Of a stretch of 64,000 bases of DNA, positions 24,823-34,152 are shown one piece after another. The DNA is from Thermohalobaculum sp039816045 (GTDB lineage Bacteria; Pseudomonadota; Alphaproteobacteria; Rhodobacterales; Rhodobacteraceae). Position 1 is the stretch's first letter; every line of letters begins with the position of its first letter. Location: assembly GCA_039816045.1 (NCBI GenBank), contig JBCBYB010000016.1, forward strand, positions 28,152 through 92,151, read 5' to 3'. The notes beneath the pieces were generated by a model. The model had not been told where the DNA came from. It did no database searches and worked only from the letters and a program-made list of their open reading frames with translations. Position numbers and translations under genes: made by a program.

Positions 24823-26427
24823 ATGCGCCTTTCGCGGAGACTCGTAGGCTTCGGGCTTGGCTTGGCCCTCGCCCTACCGTTCGGGCTTGCGCCGGCACAA
24901 GCCGAGACGCCGCCAAACTTCCTGGTCATTGCTGCCCAGATCGACGATATGGTCTCGCTCGATCCGCAGGAGAGCTTCGAGTTCTCCGGCAGCGATATTC
25001 TGAACAACATGTACGGTTCGCTGGTGAGCTTCGATCCTGCGGATCTCTCGAAAGGGTACATCCCCGATATCGCCGAGAGCTGGGAGGTCTCCGAGGACGG
25101 CCGTGTCTTCACCTTCAAGATCCGTGAGGGGCTGAAGTTCCACTCTGGCAATGCGGTCACGGCCAAGGATGTCGAGTACTCGCTGCGCCGTGCGGTCGCG
25201 ATGGCCAAGACGCCGTCCTTCATTGTCACCCAGTTTGGCTTCACAGCCGAGAACATGGGTGAGACGCTGGTCGCACTCGATGACAGCACCTTTCAGCTCA
25301 CGACCGACAAGCGCTATGCGGAGTCGTTTGTGCTCAACTGCCTGACGGCGACCATCGCCTACATCGTCGACAGCGAGACGGTGAAGGCCAACGAAACCGA
25401 CGGCGACTGGGGCAACGGCTGGCTCAAGGTGAACTCCGCGGGTTCGGGCGCCTATAAGCTGGTGAACTGGAAGGCCAACGAGAGCTACACCCTTCAGTCG
25501 AACCCGGACTTCTGGCGCGGCACGCCCGCGCTCGAGCGGGTGATCGTGCGCCACATCCCAGAGAGCGCCTCCCAGCGCCTCTTGATCGAGCGGGGCGATG
25601 TGGACATCGCGCGCAACTTGAACCCCGAGGATGTGACGGCCGCTGCCACGGCAGATGGCGTGACGGTCGACAGCGATCTGCGCGGGCGGATCATGTACTT
25701 CTCGATGAACCAGGCGCATCCGATCCTGTCGAAACCGCAGGTGCGTGAGGCGCTGAAGTATCTGGCCGATTACGAGGGGATGGCGAACAGCTTCTTGAAT
25801 GGTCAGTACACCGTGCACCAGGCCTTTCTGCCGCTGACCTATATGGGCGAGCTGAAGGAACAGCCCTATTCGCTCGACATCGATCGGGCGAAGGCGCTGT
25901 TGGCCGATGCGGGCCATGCGGATGGTTTTGACATCGAGATCATCGTCCGCACGGCGCAGGAGCGCATCGAGATCGCCCAGACCCTGCAGCAGGCGTTCTC
26001 CCAAGCGGGCATCAACGTCACCATCACACAAGGCACCGGCAAGCAGACGCTGGCCAAGTACCGCGCGCGGGAGTTCGACATCTATGTCGGTGCTTGGGGG
26101 CCGGACTATCCCGACCCGCACACCAACGCGGATACGTTTGCGCACAATCCCGACAACTCGGCCGAAGCCGGGCTGACCGGTAAGCTCGCCTGGCGGAACG
26201 GGTGGGACATTCCGGCGCTCACATCGGCCACCTCCGCCGCCGTGCAGGAGGCCGACCGGGACAAGCGTGCAAAGATGTATGTCGAGATCCAGCAGGCCTG
26301 GCAGCGCACCTCACCCTTCGCGCCGATGTTCCAGAAGATCGAGCAAATCGCCCGGCGCGAGAACGTCTCGGGCTTCGTCACAGGCTCGGCCATTACCGCG
26401 GCCTTCTATTGGACCGTGACGAAGTAA
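24823..26427 (+). CDS. ABC transporter peptide-binding protein (SBP family 5)
   Basis: A 534-residue periplasmic solute-binding protein of the DppA/OppA family. It has a signal peptide (MRLSRRLVGFGLGLALALPF, cleavage near AQA, about residue 27). The family hallmark follows: SWEVSEDGRVFTFKIREGLKFHSGN and DVEYSLRRAV. GAWGPDYPDPHTNADTF near the C-terminus is characteristic of peptide-binding members. GGGAG-like purines precede the ATG. It is the first gene of a five-gene transporter operon followed by a dipeptidase, which supports di- or oligopeptide uptake. Confidence 0.93.
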   Translation: MRLSRRLVGFGLGLALALPFGLAPAQAETPPNFLVIAAQIDDMVSLDPQESFEFSGSDILNNMYGSLVSFDPADLSKGYIPDIAESWEVSEDGRVFTFKIREGLKFHSGNAVTAKDVEYSLRRAVAMAKTPSFIVTQFGFTAENMGETLVALDDSTFQLTTDKRYAESFVLNCLTATIAYIVDSETVKANETDGDWGNGWLKVNSAGSGAYKLVNWKANESYTLQSNPDFWRGTPALERVIVRHIPESASQRLLIERGDVDIARNLNPEDVTAAATADGVTVDSDLRGRIMYFSMNQAHPILSKPQVREALKYLADYEGMANSFLNGQYTVHQAFLPLTYMGELKEQPYSLDIDRAKALLADAGHADGFDIEIIVRTAQERIEIAQTLQQAFSQAGINVTITQGTGKQTLAKYRAREFDIYVGAWGPDYPDPHTNADTFAHNPDNSAEAGLTGKLAWRNGWDIPALTSATSAAVQEADRDKRAKMYVEIQQAWQRTSPFAPMFQKIEQIARRENVSGFVTGSAITAAFYWTVTK

Positions 26428-27495
26428 GTGACCGCGAGCGTCAAGACATCGGGCGGCGGGGGGGAGCGATCCTCCTCGCCGCTTCTGCGCCGGCTTGGCG
26501 GACTTGCCGGCGCGCTTGTGTCTGTGCTCGTGACGATGCTCGGGCTGCTGTTCGTCACCTTCTTCATCGGCCGGGTGATGCCAATCGACCCCGTGCTGGC
26601 CGTGGTGGGTGAGCGCGCCTCGCAGGAGGTTTACGACGCGGCCTACATCGCGATGGGGCTCGATCAGCCGCTGATCGTGCAGTTCGGCATCTTCCTGCAG
26701 GACGTGGCGCGCGGCGACTTCGGCACGTCGACCCTCACGGCACGGCCGGTTGCCGAGGATATCGCGCGGGTGTTTCCGGCGACGCTTGAACTCGCGACCC
26801 TCGGGGTGATCATCGGGATCATCGCTGGCGTGCCGATGGGCGTGATGGCCGCGGTGCATCAGGGGCGCTGGCCCGACCATCTGGTGCGGCTCTTTGGCCT
26901 CTTCGGCTATTCGATGCCGGTATTCTGGATCGCGCTGATCGGGCTGATGATCTTCTACGGCCAGCTCGGCTGGGTCGGCGGCTCGGGCCGGCTGGATGTT
27001 TTCTACCAGGACATCATCCCGAGCGTCACCGGCATGATCCTGATCGACAGCCTGATCGCAGGCGACATGACGATCTTCTGGAACGCCGTGCACCATATCG
27101 TGCTCCCGGCCTCGATCCTCGGCTACTACTCGCTCGCCTATATCAGCCGCATGACCCGCAGCTTTATGATCGAGGAGTTGGGCAAGGAATACATCACCAC
27201 AGCCCGCGTGAAGGGGTTGTCAGAGCGGGCGGTGATCTGGCGCCATGCGCTCGGCAATGTTTGGATCCCGCTGATCACGGTGATTGCGCTCTCCTATGCT
27301 AACCTGCTCGAAGGCTCAGTGCTGACAGAAATGATCTTCGCCTGGCCCGGGCTCGGCCAGTACATCACCAACGCGCTCCTCTCGGCCGATATGAACGCGG
27401 TGCTGGGGGGCACAGTGGTCGTCGGGCTGTGTTTTGTGGGGCTCAACATGCTCTCGGACCTGCTCTACCGCGTGGTGGACCCCCGTGCCCGTTGA
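26428..27495 (+). CDS. ABC peptide transporter permease (DppB-like)
   Basis: A 355-residue inner-membrane permease of the DppB/OppB family. About six membrane helices are expected, the first at residues 27-48 (LVSVLVTMLGLLFVTFFIG). The EAA-type loop that contacts the ATPases is EYITTARVKGLSERAVIWRH. The start is the GTG directly after the upstream stop. The N-terminal 20 residues are Ser/Gly-rich. It heterodimerises with the next gene product. Confidence 0.93.
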   Translation: MTASVKTSGGGGERSSSPLLRRLGGLAGALVSVLVTMLGLLFVTFFIGRVMPIDPVLAVVGERASQEVYDAAYIAMGLDQPLIVQFGIFLQDVARGDFGTSTLTARPVAEDIARVFPATLELATLGVIIGIIAGVPMGVMAAVHQGRWPDHLVRLFGLFGYSMPVFWIALIGLMIFYGQLGWVGGSGRLDVFYQDIIPSVTGMILIDSLIAGDMTIFWNAVHHIVLPASILGYYSLAYISRMTRSFMIEELGKEYITTARVKGLSERAVIWRHALGNVWIPLITVIALSYANLLEGSVLTEMIFAWPGLGQYITNALLSADMNAVLGGTVVVGLCFVGLNMLSDLLYRVVDPRAR

Positions 27496-28435
27496 CCCCG
27501 TGCCCGTTGATGCGCGCGCTGAGGCCGAGGCAAAGGGCTGGCGCGCTTGGCTGACGGCGGAGGCGCCGCAGTCCCGGCTGCAAGCGCGCGCAGGGCAGGC
27601 CTGGATCGGCTGGCTTGCTTTCTCCGCCAATCCACTCGCGATGATCGGGGCGGCGATCATCGTGGCGCTGGTCCTGATGGCCGCTCTCGCGCCGGTGCTT
27701 GCAACCCATGATCCACTGGCTCAAGACCTTCAGGCCCGCCTGACCCCGCCGGGCGAAGGCGGCTATCTGCTCGGCTCCGACGAGCTTGGCCGCGATATCT
27801 GGAGCCGCATCGTCCACGGGGCCTCGATCACGCTCTTCATCGTCGCCCTTGTCGCCGCGACCGCCCCGCTGATCGGGTTGCTCGTCGGCACGGCGGCGGG
27901 CTATCTCGGCGGCTGGGCGGATGTCGTGCTGATGCGGGCGACGGATGTGTTCCTCGCCTTTCCGCGCCTGGTTCTCGCCTTGGCCTTCGTCGCCGCCCTC
28001 GGTGCAGGGATCGAGAATGCGATCCTCGCGATCACGCTTACCGCCTGGCCGCCCTATGCGCGGATCGCGCGGGCGGAGACCATCACCATCCGCAACGCCG
28101 ACTACATCGCTGCCATCCGCCTCCAAGGGGCTGGGCCTCTGCGGATCATCACCGGGCATATCTGGCCGCAATGCATGAGCTCCATCATCATCCGCGTCAC
28201 CCTCGACATGGCGGGTGTGATCCTAACCGCCGCAGGGCTCGGCTTCCTCGGCCTCGGTGCGCAGCCGCCGACGCCTGAATGGGGCGCGATGATCTCTGCC
28301 GGACGCAAGTTCATCCTCGACCATTGGTGGGTCGCGACCATGCCGGGGCTCGCGATCTTCATCGTGTCGCTCGGGTTCAATCTGCTCGGCGACGGGCTGC
28401 GCGATGTGCTCGATCCGAAGGCTCAGGGCCGATGA
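27485..28435 (+). CDS. ABC peptide transporter permease (DppC-like)
   Basis: A roughly 316-residue inner-membrane permease of the DppC/OppC family. The typical cytosolic N-terminal domain precedes the first helix (NPLAMIGAAIIVALVLMAAL), followed by the HDPLAQDLQ and LLGSDELGRDIWSR segments. The EAA loop is NADYIAAIRLQGAGPLRI. The start is uncertain: GTG 27485 overlaps the upstream gene by 11 bases, and GTG 27500 is another in-frame choice. The next gene overlaps by ATGA, so the operon is tightly coupled. Confidence 0.91.
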   Translation: MPVDPVPVDARAEAEAKGWRAWLTAEAPQSRLQARAGQAWIGWLAFSANPLAMIGAAIIVALVLMAALAPVLATHDPLAQDLQARLTPPGEGGYLLGSDELGRDIWSRIVHGASITLFIVALVAATAPLIGLLVGTAAGYLGGWADVVLMRATDVFLAFPRLVLALAFVAALGAGIENAILAITLTAWPPYARIARAETITIRNADYIAAIRLQGAGPLRIITGHIWPQCMSSIIIRVTLDMAGVILTAAGLGFLGLGAQPPTPEWGAMISAGRKFILDHWWVATMPGLAIFIVSLGFNLLGDGLRDVLDPKAQGR

Positions 28436-29295
28436 GCGAGGCGCTGCTGAGGGTCGAGGATCTTTGGGTCCGGTTCGCAAAACCCACCGGAGGCGTCGTG
28501 GAGGCGGTGCGCGGCATCTCCTTTGAGGTTGGGCGGGAACGCATCGGCATTGTGGGCGAGAGCGGGTCGGGCAAGTCCATGACCGGGCGGTCGATCCTGC
28601 GTCTCGTGCGCCCTCCGGGGCAGGTGACAGCAAAGCGCATGACCTTTCTTGGCACGGATCTGATGGCAGCGTCCGAGCGCCAGATGCGCCAGATCCGCGG
28701 CAATCGGATCTCCATGGTGATGCAGGACCCGAAGTTCTCGCTGAACCCCGTGATGACCGTCGGGCGCCAGATCGCCGAGGCCTACCGGCTCCACACCGGC
28801 GCTCCGAGCGGCGAGGCCGCGCGCAAGACACTGGAGATGTTGGAGGCCGTTCAGATCCGCGACCCTGAGCGCGTGGCGAAGCTGTATCCCCACGAGGTCT
28901 CGGGCGGCATGGGCCAGCGGATCATGATCGCGATGATGTTGGCCCCCAACCCGGAGTTGTTGATCGCAGACGAGCCGACGTCCGCGCTTGATGTGACGGT
29001 GCAGCTCTCGGTGCTGCGGATCATGGACCGGCTGGTGAAAGACCGCGGCATGGGGCTGATCTTCATCAGCCACGATCTGAACCTCGTGGCGACCTTCTGC
29101 GATCGGATCCTCATCATGTACGCGGGTCGGATCGTGGAGACCTGCCGGGCCGACGCGCTGATGGAGGCGCAACACCCCTACACTCGCGGTCTGCTCTCGG
29201 CCTTGCCACGGCTCGAAGACGGGCAGAGGCGACTGTCGGCGCTCCAGCGTGACCCGGCATGGCGGGAGGCACCCAGTGTCGACGGCTACCTCTGA
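28432..29295 (+). CDS. ABC peptide transporter ATP-binding protein (DppD-like)
   Basis: A 287-residue ATPase. Walker A GESGSGKS begins at residue 42. The signature region reads VSGGMGQR and Walker B is LLIADEPTSALD. The C-terminal HPYTRGLLSALPRLE is the extension found in Dpp/Opp ATPases. In many relatives a cysteine-rich FeS region follows; here the tail is short. The ATG overlaps the permease stop (ATGA). It pairs with the next ATPase. Confidence 0.93.
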   Translation: MSEALLRVEDLWVRFAKPTGGVVEAVRGISFEVGRERIGIVGESGSGKSMTGRSILRLVRPPGQVTAKRMTFLGTDLMAASERQMRQIRGNRISMVMQDPKFSLNPVMTVGRQIAEAYRLHTGAPSGEAARKTLEMLEAVQIRDPERVAKLYPHEVSGGMGQRIMIAMMLAPNPELLIADEPTSALDVTVQLSVLRIMDRLVKDRGMGLIFISHDLNLVATFCDRILIMYAGRIVETCRADALMEAQHPYTRGLLSALPRLEDGQRRLSALQRDPAWREAPSVDGYL

Positions 29296-30052
29296 GCCTG
29301 CCCTTGCGGTCACGGACCTCACGGTGGCCTTCGGCCGGGGCGCTGCACGCTCGGTGGCTGTGGATGGCGTGTCCTTTTCGGTGCCGGAGGGCGGCTCGTT
29401 CGGCCTCGTGGGTGAAAGCGGATCGGGCAAGTCCACGGTGCTGCGAGCGATTGCCGGGCTCGTACCTGTGGACGCTGGGCGCATCTCGGTCGGCGGGCGC
29501 ACGCTCGGGCCAGTACGCGATATGGCCTTCTACAGCACTGTGCAGATGGTCTTCCAGGATCCTTACGCGTCGCTCCACCCCCGCCACACGGTCGACCGGA
29601 CGCTGGCAGAGCCCGCCAGGCTCCACCGCAAACCCGACATCGAGCGCCGCATCGAAGAGGCGCTGGAGCAGGTTGGTCTTGGCCATGGGTTTCGCTTCCG
29701 CTACCCGCACCAGCTCTCGGGGGGCCAGCGCCAACGGGTCGCCATCGCCCGCGCGCTGATGTTGGAGCCGAAGATCCTGTTGTTGGACGAGCCGACCTCG
29801 GCCCTCGATGTCTCTGTGCAGGCGGAGGTGTTAAACCTGCTCGACGATCTCAGGCGGGAGCGTGGGCTGACCTATCTGCTCGTCAGCCACGATCTCGCCG
29901 TGGTGGCGCATATGTGCAGCACCGTGGCCGTGATGCGTGGAGGGCGCGTTCTCGAAACGCTCAGCGCCGAGACAATGCGCGACGCGACGCCCGCACATCG
30001 CTATACCCAAGACCTGTTAACCGCCAGCCAAGGGTATCGCGAGGACAGCTAA
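29276..30052 (+). CDS. ABC peptide transporter ATP-binding protein (DppF-like)
   Basis: A roughly 258-residue ATPase with Walker A GESGSGKST, Q-loop in VQMVFQDPYASLHPR, signature LSGGQRQR, Walker B LLLDEPTSALD and switch SHDLAVV. The HRYTQDLL tail matches the DppF end. I choose GTG 29276 because GGGAGG is seven bases upstream. It overlaps the previous gene by 20 bases. It completes the ABCDF set of a peptide importer. Confidence 0.92.
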   Translation: MSTATSEPALAVTDLTVAFGRGAARSVAVDGVSFSVPEGGSFGLVGESGSGKSTVLRAIAGLVPVDAGRISVGGRTLGPVRDMAFYSTVQMVFQDPYASLHPRHTVDRTLAEPARLHRKPDIERRIEEALEQVGLGHGFRFRYPHQLSGGQRQRVAIARALMLEPKILLLDEPTSALDVSVQAEVLNLLDDLRRERGLTYLLVSHDLAVVAHMCSTVAVMRGGRVLETLSAETMRDATPAHRYTQDLLTASQGYREDS

Positions 30053-30055
30053 GCC

Positions 30056-31117
30056 GTGACCGACCATTTGACCGAAGCGCCCGTCGCTGTCTTCGACGGG
30101 CACAATGACACGCTGCTGAAGCTCGAAGTCGCCGAGCGGACCCGGACCGCGCTCGACTTTGCTGCGGGTGCGCCCGAGCTCGACATCGATCTGCCGCGGG
30201 CCCGCGAGGGAGGGTTCGCGGGCGGGCTTTTCGCGATGTATACGCCCGCGTGCGTGCACGATCTCGAAACCCCCTATGACCGGCTGAACCCGGAGCATTT
30301 TCGCCCGGTGGATCAAGGGGCGGCCCTGTCCTTCACCATGGCGATGTTTGCGCGGATGCACCGGCTCGCCCGTGCCCACCCGGCGGACCTCGCGATCTGC
30401 ACCACGGCGGCCGAGGCGCGGACCGCGATGGACACAGGCCGGGTCGCCATGGTCCCGCACATCGAAGGGGCGGAGTGCATCGACCTTGATCTCCATGCTC
30501 TGGAGGTTTTCTACGCCGCCGGGCTGCGGTCTCTCGGGCTTGTCTGGTCGCGCCCCAATGCGTTCGGCAGCGGAGCGCCGATGTCCTATCAGCCCGAGAT
30601 CGACCCCGGAGAAGGGCTGACCGATGCCGGGCACGATCTTGTCCGCGCCTGTGAGCGGCTCGGCATCCTCGTCGATCTCGCCCATCTGACCGAGGCCGGG
30701 TTCTGGGATGTGGCGCGGATAGCCGGCAAGCCGCTCGTCGCATCCCACTCAAATGCCCATGCGGTGTCGCCGAATGCCCGTAACCTGACCGACCGTCAAC
30801 TCGATGCGGTGGCCGAGAGCGGTGGATTGGTGGGCCTGAACTTCCATGTCTGCTTCGTGCGGCCCGATTGCCGGCATGACCGGAACACCCCGATCGAGAT
30901 GATGCTCCGTCATATCGATCATCTCCTCGCACGGCTCGGTGAGGACGGGGTGGCTCTCGGCTCGGATTTCGACGGCTGTGAACTGCCGGCCGAGATCGGG
31001 GATGTGCGTGGGTTGGGCCGGTTGGTGGCCGCCATGCGTCAGGCGAACTATGGCGAAGCGCTGATTGCGAAGATCTGCCGTGAGAACTGGCTTCGCGCGC
31101 TTGAACAGGCTGCCTGA
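30056..31117 (+). CDS. Membrane dipeptidase (peptidase M19)
   Basis: A 353-residue zinc-dependent amidohydrolase-fold dipeptidase. The first metal motif is His16-x-Asp18 in DGHNDTL. The bridging Glu lies in IEGAECI near residue 140, and metal-binding His residues in HSNAHAVS and later segments. ALGSDFDG near the C-terminus is the conserved acidic motif. The start is GTG, three bases after the transporter ATPase. M19 enzymes cleave dipeptides, including those with a D-residue. No signal peptide is visible, so it would act on imported dipeptides in the cytosol. Confidence 0.92.
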   Translation: MTDHLTEAPVAVFDGHNDTLLKLEVAERTRTALDFAAGAPELDIDLPRAREGGFAGGLFAMYTPACVHDLETPYDRLNPEHFRPVDQGAALSFTMAMFARMHRLARAHPADLAICTTAAEARTAMDTGRVAMVPHIEGAECIDLDLHALEVFYAAGLRSLGLVWSRPNAFGSGAPMSYQPEIDPGEGLTDAGHDLVRACERLGILVDLAHLTEAGFWDVARIAGKPLVASHSNAHAVSPNARNLTDRQLDAVAESGGLVGLNFHVCFVRPDCRHDRNTPIEMMLRHIDHLLARLGEDGVALGSDFDGCELPAEIGDVRGLGRLVAAMRQANYGEALIAKICRENWLRALEQAA

Positions 31118-31128
31118 GGACCAGGGCG

Positions 31129-32379
31129 ATGCAGGACGACGTCCCCCCAGCACCGAGCCCTACCCGTGGCCGCTACATCCCCGTCGGGCGCCGCGAACTG
31201 GTCGCCAAGCTGGCAGATGAACTGCCCGAGGCCGAAACCCGCGAGGCCTTCGATGCGCTGGCCCGCCGACTGTCGCTGCTGTTCCACATCGAGTTTTTCG
31301 AGACCCGGGAGACGCTGAAGGACCTCTATATTAGGTTTAATCCGGACCGACCGGGGGACACACCTCTCCCCGCCGACCCGGAGGCACGTCGGACCTTTCT
31401 CGAGACACTGGAGGAGGCAATCTTTGCTGCCAACTTCCGGCAGCTTGGCGCGGAGGAGGTGCGGCCCGAGTCGGACGCTGCAGGACGGGTCAGCGCCGAG
31501 GTGCGCGTCTCGCCGGACGGCTTCGATATCTTACGCTTTTACGCGCGCGGGCGACGAAAGCGGATGATCATCGTCCGCACGCTGTTCGGACTGAAGCAGG
31601 AGGAGGTCGACGCACCGGTCTTCGACCATGTGATCTTGGTCGCGGCGCTCAGTCCCGATGCCGTGTTCCGGCGCACCTCTCATCGCAGGCTCCGGCCCGG
31701 CGCGGTGTATCTCAAGCTCTTTCGCAACATTCCGCAGGCGGACCTGCGCACCCTCAACCCGACAGCCCGGGTGGTGATGAGCCTGCGGGACAAGCTGATC
31801 CTCGGCGTGCCAGCGATTGCCGGTGGCGTGCCGATCCTGCTGAACATCGTGCCGGCCGTCTCGGTGCTGTTGGTGGTTGTGGGCGCCTATCTCGGCATCT
31901 CCGGCACGGTCGAGGACGACGCCGTCAAAAAGGCGCTCGCGGCGCTTTCGGGCCTCGGCGCTTTGATCGGCTTTCTGGCGCGCCAATGGATGAAATATGA
32001 GCGTCAGAAACTCCGCTATCAAAAGCAGGTCGCGGAGAACGCCTATTTCAACAACGTCACTAACAATGCCGGCTTCTTCGACATGCTGATCGGCGCGTCT
32101 GAGGACTCGGAGGTGAAAGAAGCGCTGCTGGCCTATGCGCTGTTGCGCCGGTCGGGCGGTCCGATGACACGCGATGAACTGGGGGCCCATGTGGAGACAT
32201 GGATCCGCGCGCGGTTCGACGCAGATGTGGATTTCGAGATCGACGATGCGCTCGATAAGCTCCAGCGGCTGCAACTCGTGCAGCCTTCCGGGGAAACGCT
32301 CTCTGCGCTGCCGTTGCACGGCGCGCTTAAGGCGACCGAACGTGCCTGGACGGGTCTTGCGCAGGAGGTGCTCGACTGA
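31129..32379 (+). CDS. DUF3754-family membrane protein
   Basis: A 416-residue protein with the layout of DUF3754 (TMEM143-like) proteins: a soluble N-terminal half including RYIPVGRRELV, then two hydrophobic segments (about 225-262 and 268-285), then a soluble C-terminal region. FHIEFFETRETLKD near residue 55 is a conserved stretch. It starts 11 bases after the dipeptidase gene and may share its transcript. Its function is unknown, and the operon link may be only positional. It ends convergently with the oxidase subunit IV gene. Confidence 0.78.
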   Translation: MQDDVPPAPSPTRGRYIPVGRRELVAKLADELPEAETREAFDALARRLSLLFHIEFFETRETLKDLYIRFNPDRPGDTPLPADPEARRTFLETLEEAIFAANFRQLGAEEVRPESDAAGRVSAEVRVSPDGFDILRFYARGRRKRMIIVRTLFGLKQEEVDAPVFDHVILVAALSPDAVFRRTSHRRLRPGAVYLKLFRNIPQADLRTLNPTARVVMSLRDKLILGVPAIAGGVPILLNIVPAVSVLLVVVGAYLGISGTVEDDAVKKALAALSGLGALIGFLARQWMKYERQKLRYQKQVAENAYFNNVTNNAGFFDMLIGASEDSEVKEALLAYALLRRSGGPMTRDELGAHVETWIRARFDADVDFEIDDALDKLQRLQLVQPSGETLSALPLHGALKATERAWTGLAQEVLD

Positions 32380-32388
32380 GCTCCTGCG

Positions 32389-32523
32389 TCAGGTGCCCAC
32401 GAATGCGAGGAAAATCAGGATCACCGCAGAGATAACGGCCACAATCACCGATCCTTTGATGAAGCCGTTGAAGACTTCGATGTTCTCGGTGATGTCCTTC
32501 GAGCCGTGCTTGTACTCGCCCAT
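32389..32523 (-). CDS. aa3-type cytochrome c oxidase subunit IV
   Basis: A 44-residue single-span protein. The N-terminal sequence MGEYKHGSKDITENIEVFNG and one hydrophobic helix (about 24-42) match the short subunit IV of Rhodobacter and Paracoccus aa3 oxidases, which contacts the other subunits but is not needed for catalysis. GGGAG lies before the ATG. It is separate from the oxidase cluster at 48100-52277, as in relatives. The subunit I gene is not in the window. Confidence 0.9.
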   Translation of the reverse strand: MGEYKHGSKDITENIEVFNGFIKGSVIVAVISAVILIFLAFVGT

Positions 32524-32650
32524 GCGTATTCTCCCCTGAGTGCCCGGATGCGCGGGCCGCACTCTACTCCGCGGGCCCAACGGCGCAAGCCTAACAACGC
32601 GCGATGATACGCGGCTCTGTGACGCTGCACCAACGGGCGCGAGGCCGCAG

Positions 32651-33106
32651 TCACGTCTCGGCTGCCGGGGGCTCGCTTGCGCGCTCAAGGCTCTCCGCCA
32701 GGGCAAAGCCGATACGCTCGGGCGTCTCCGTGACTTTGGGTGCGGCCTTCAGCATCACGTTCAGCTGGCTCACATGCTGGATCAGATGCGTGGTCACGCC
32801 CGCTTGGTCCCGGCCATAGAACGTGATGATGTCGGGCGCGAAGAAGCCCATGCCCTGGATCTGAAGGATGCCCGCGTCCGAACCGGCGAGGCCCATGCCC
32901 ACCACATGGTGGCTGTCGAGGCTCTCCTCGAACTTGCGGATGTAGAGTACGAGCCGCTGATAGGCCCATTCCGCGGGGCTCTTTTGGGCGGCGGGTTTTG
33001 CGGCCATGGCGGCGGGCAGTGGTTCGTTCTCCGCACAGGAACTCGCGGGCGCATCGGTGCGGACGGCCTGTGATGGCACCGCCTCGGGTGCTGGTTCCTT
33101 GCTCAT
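32651..33106 (-). CDS. DUF6173-family protein
   Basis: A 151-residue protein. The first 45 residues are Ala/Pro-rich and probably disordered. The core (PAEWAYQRLVLYIRKFEESL, a GMGFFAPDIITFYGRD segment and LIQHVSQLNVML) matches a small family I know as DUF6173 in Rhodobacterales. No catalytic motif is visible. It overlaps by four bases the start side of the MBL-fold hydrolase gene (33103), so the two are likely cotranscribed. Function is unknown. Confidence 0.75.
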   Translation of the reverse strand: MSKEPAPEAVPSQAVRTDAPASSCAENEPLPAAMAAKPAAQKSPAEWAYQRLVLYIRKFEESLDSHHVVGMGLAGSDAGILQIQGMGFFAPDIITFYGRDQAGVTTHLIQHVSQLNVMLKAAPKVTETPERIGFALAESLERASEPPAAET

Positions 33107-34152
33107 GGCGACTCCGCGGCACTGTACAGCCAGGCGCCGTCTGCATCGCGGCGGCGAGTTGCGCGCCCGGCTCTGTAGAGATGGTTCATATGGGCGATTG
33201 CCTCGGCCATGGCGAGGCCGAACTCACCGTCTCCGATTGGGCGGCGGTAGAGCGCATCGAAGGCGCCGACAGCGGTGAGCGGACTGGCGCTCAGGGCGGT
33301 CTCGATGCGGGACAGCGCGGAGCTGTGGTTCTCGATGAGTGCGACAAGGCGCGGGCCGAGACCGTGGAAGGGGCGCTTGTGCCCTGGCAATACCAGCGGA
33401 TCGGCGCCGAGGGCTGCAAAGCGACGGCAGGTCTCGAGCCAACCCGACAGCGGATCCGCCTCTGGTTCGGTGGGATAGACGCCTATATTGGGCGAGATCC
33501 CGGGCAGCACCTGATCGCCGGAGATCAACAGTTCGCCATCCTCGGACCAAAGCGTGAGATGGGCCGGGGCGTGGCCCTCGCCAAGCCGGATGTGCCAGCT
33601 GCGTCCACCTGCGATGATCCGGTCCCCTTCGCCGAGTGCGTGGTAGCCCAGGGGGATCGCGGCGACGCAATCGGCGAAGTTGAAGGGCCGCTCGGATCGG
33701 TAGGTCTCCAGCCGCTCCCCTTTCACCCCGGCGCTTTGGCGAAAGGCGATCTGCTCGGGCGTCGCTGTCTCTTGTCGGTCAAGCTGCAGCATCCGTCCGG
33801 TCAGCCAGGCGATCCGGGTCGCATAAAGCGCCGCACCCTCGTCGACCCGCTGACCCGCCAGACCGATATGGTCTGGGTGGTGGTGGGTCAGGATCACCCG
33901 ATGAACGGGGCGCCCGCCCAGGGGACCCGCATGGAGTGCAGCCCAGGCCTCCCGCCCGCTCGGCCAGTCGAGGCCGGTGTCGATCAGCGTCCAGCCATCC
34001 GCGCCATCGTCGAGCGCGTAGAGATTGACGTGGTCGAGCCCACGCATCGGCAGCGGGAACCGCATCCACAAGATCCCGTCGGCGACGGCATGGGCGGTGC
34101 CAGGCTCTGGCGGCTCGAACGCTTCGACCTGGTGGGCTGCGGCTGTGCTCAT
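33103..34152 (-). CDS. MBL-fold metallohydrolase
   Basis: A 349-residue metallo-beta-lactamase-fold hydrolase. The metal-binding motif is THHHPDHIG (HxHxDH). Further ligands are in GEGHAPAHL, SGDQVLPG and LPGHKRPF. A C-terminal winged-helix-like region follows, as in LACTB2/RNase Z-like or glyoxalase-related enzymes. The ATG at 34152 overlaps the acyl-CoA dehydrogenase stop by four bases. Operonic pairing with a fatty acyl-CoA dehydrogenase suggests a thioester hydrolase or detoxification role, but this is inferred. Confidence 0.86.
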   Translation of the reverse strand: MSTAAAHQVEAFEPPEPGTAHAVADGILWMRFPLPMRGLDHVNLYALDDGADGWTLIDTGLDWPSGREAWAALHAGPLGGRPVHRVILTHHHPDHIGLAGQRVDEGAALYATRIAWLTGRMLQLDRQETATPEQIAFRQSAGVKGERLETYRSERPFNFADCVAAIPLGYHALGEGDRIIAGGRSWHIRLGEGHAPAHLTLWSEDGELLISGDQVLPGISPNIGVYPTEPEADPLSGWLETCRRFAALGADPLVLPGHKRPFHGLGPRLVALIENHSSALSRIETALSASPLTAVGAFDALYRRPIGDGEFGLAMAEAIAHMNHLYRAGRATRRRDADGAWLYSAAESP

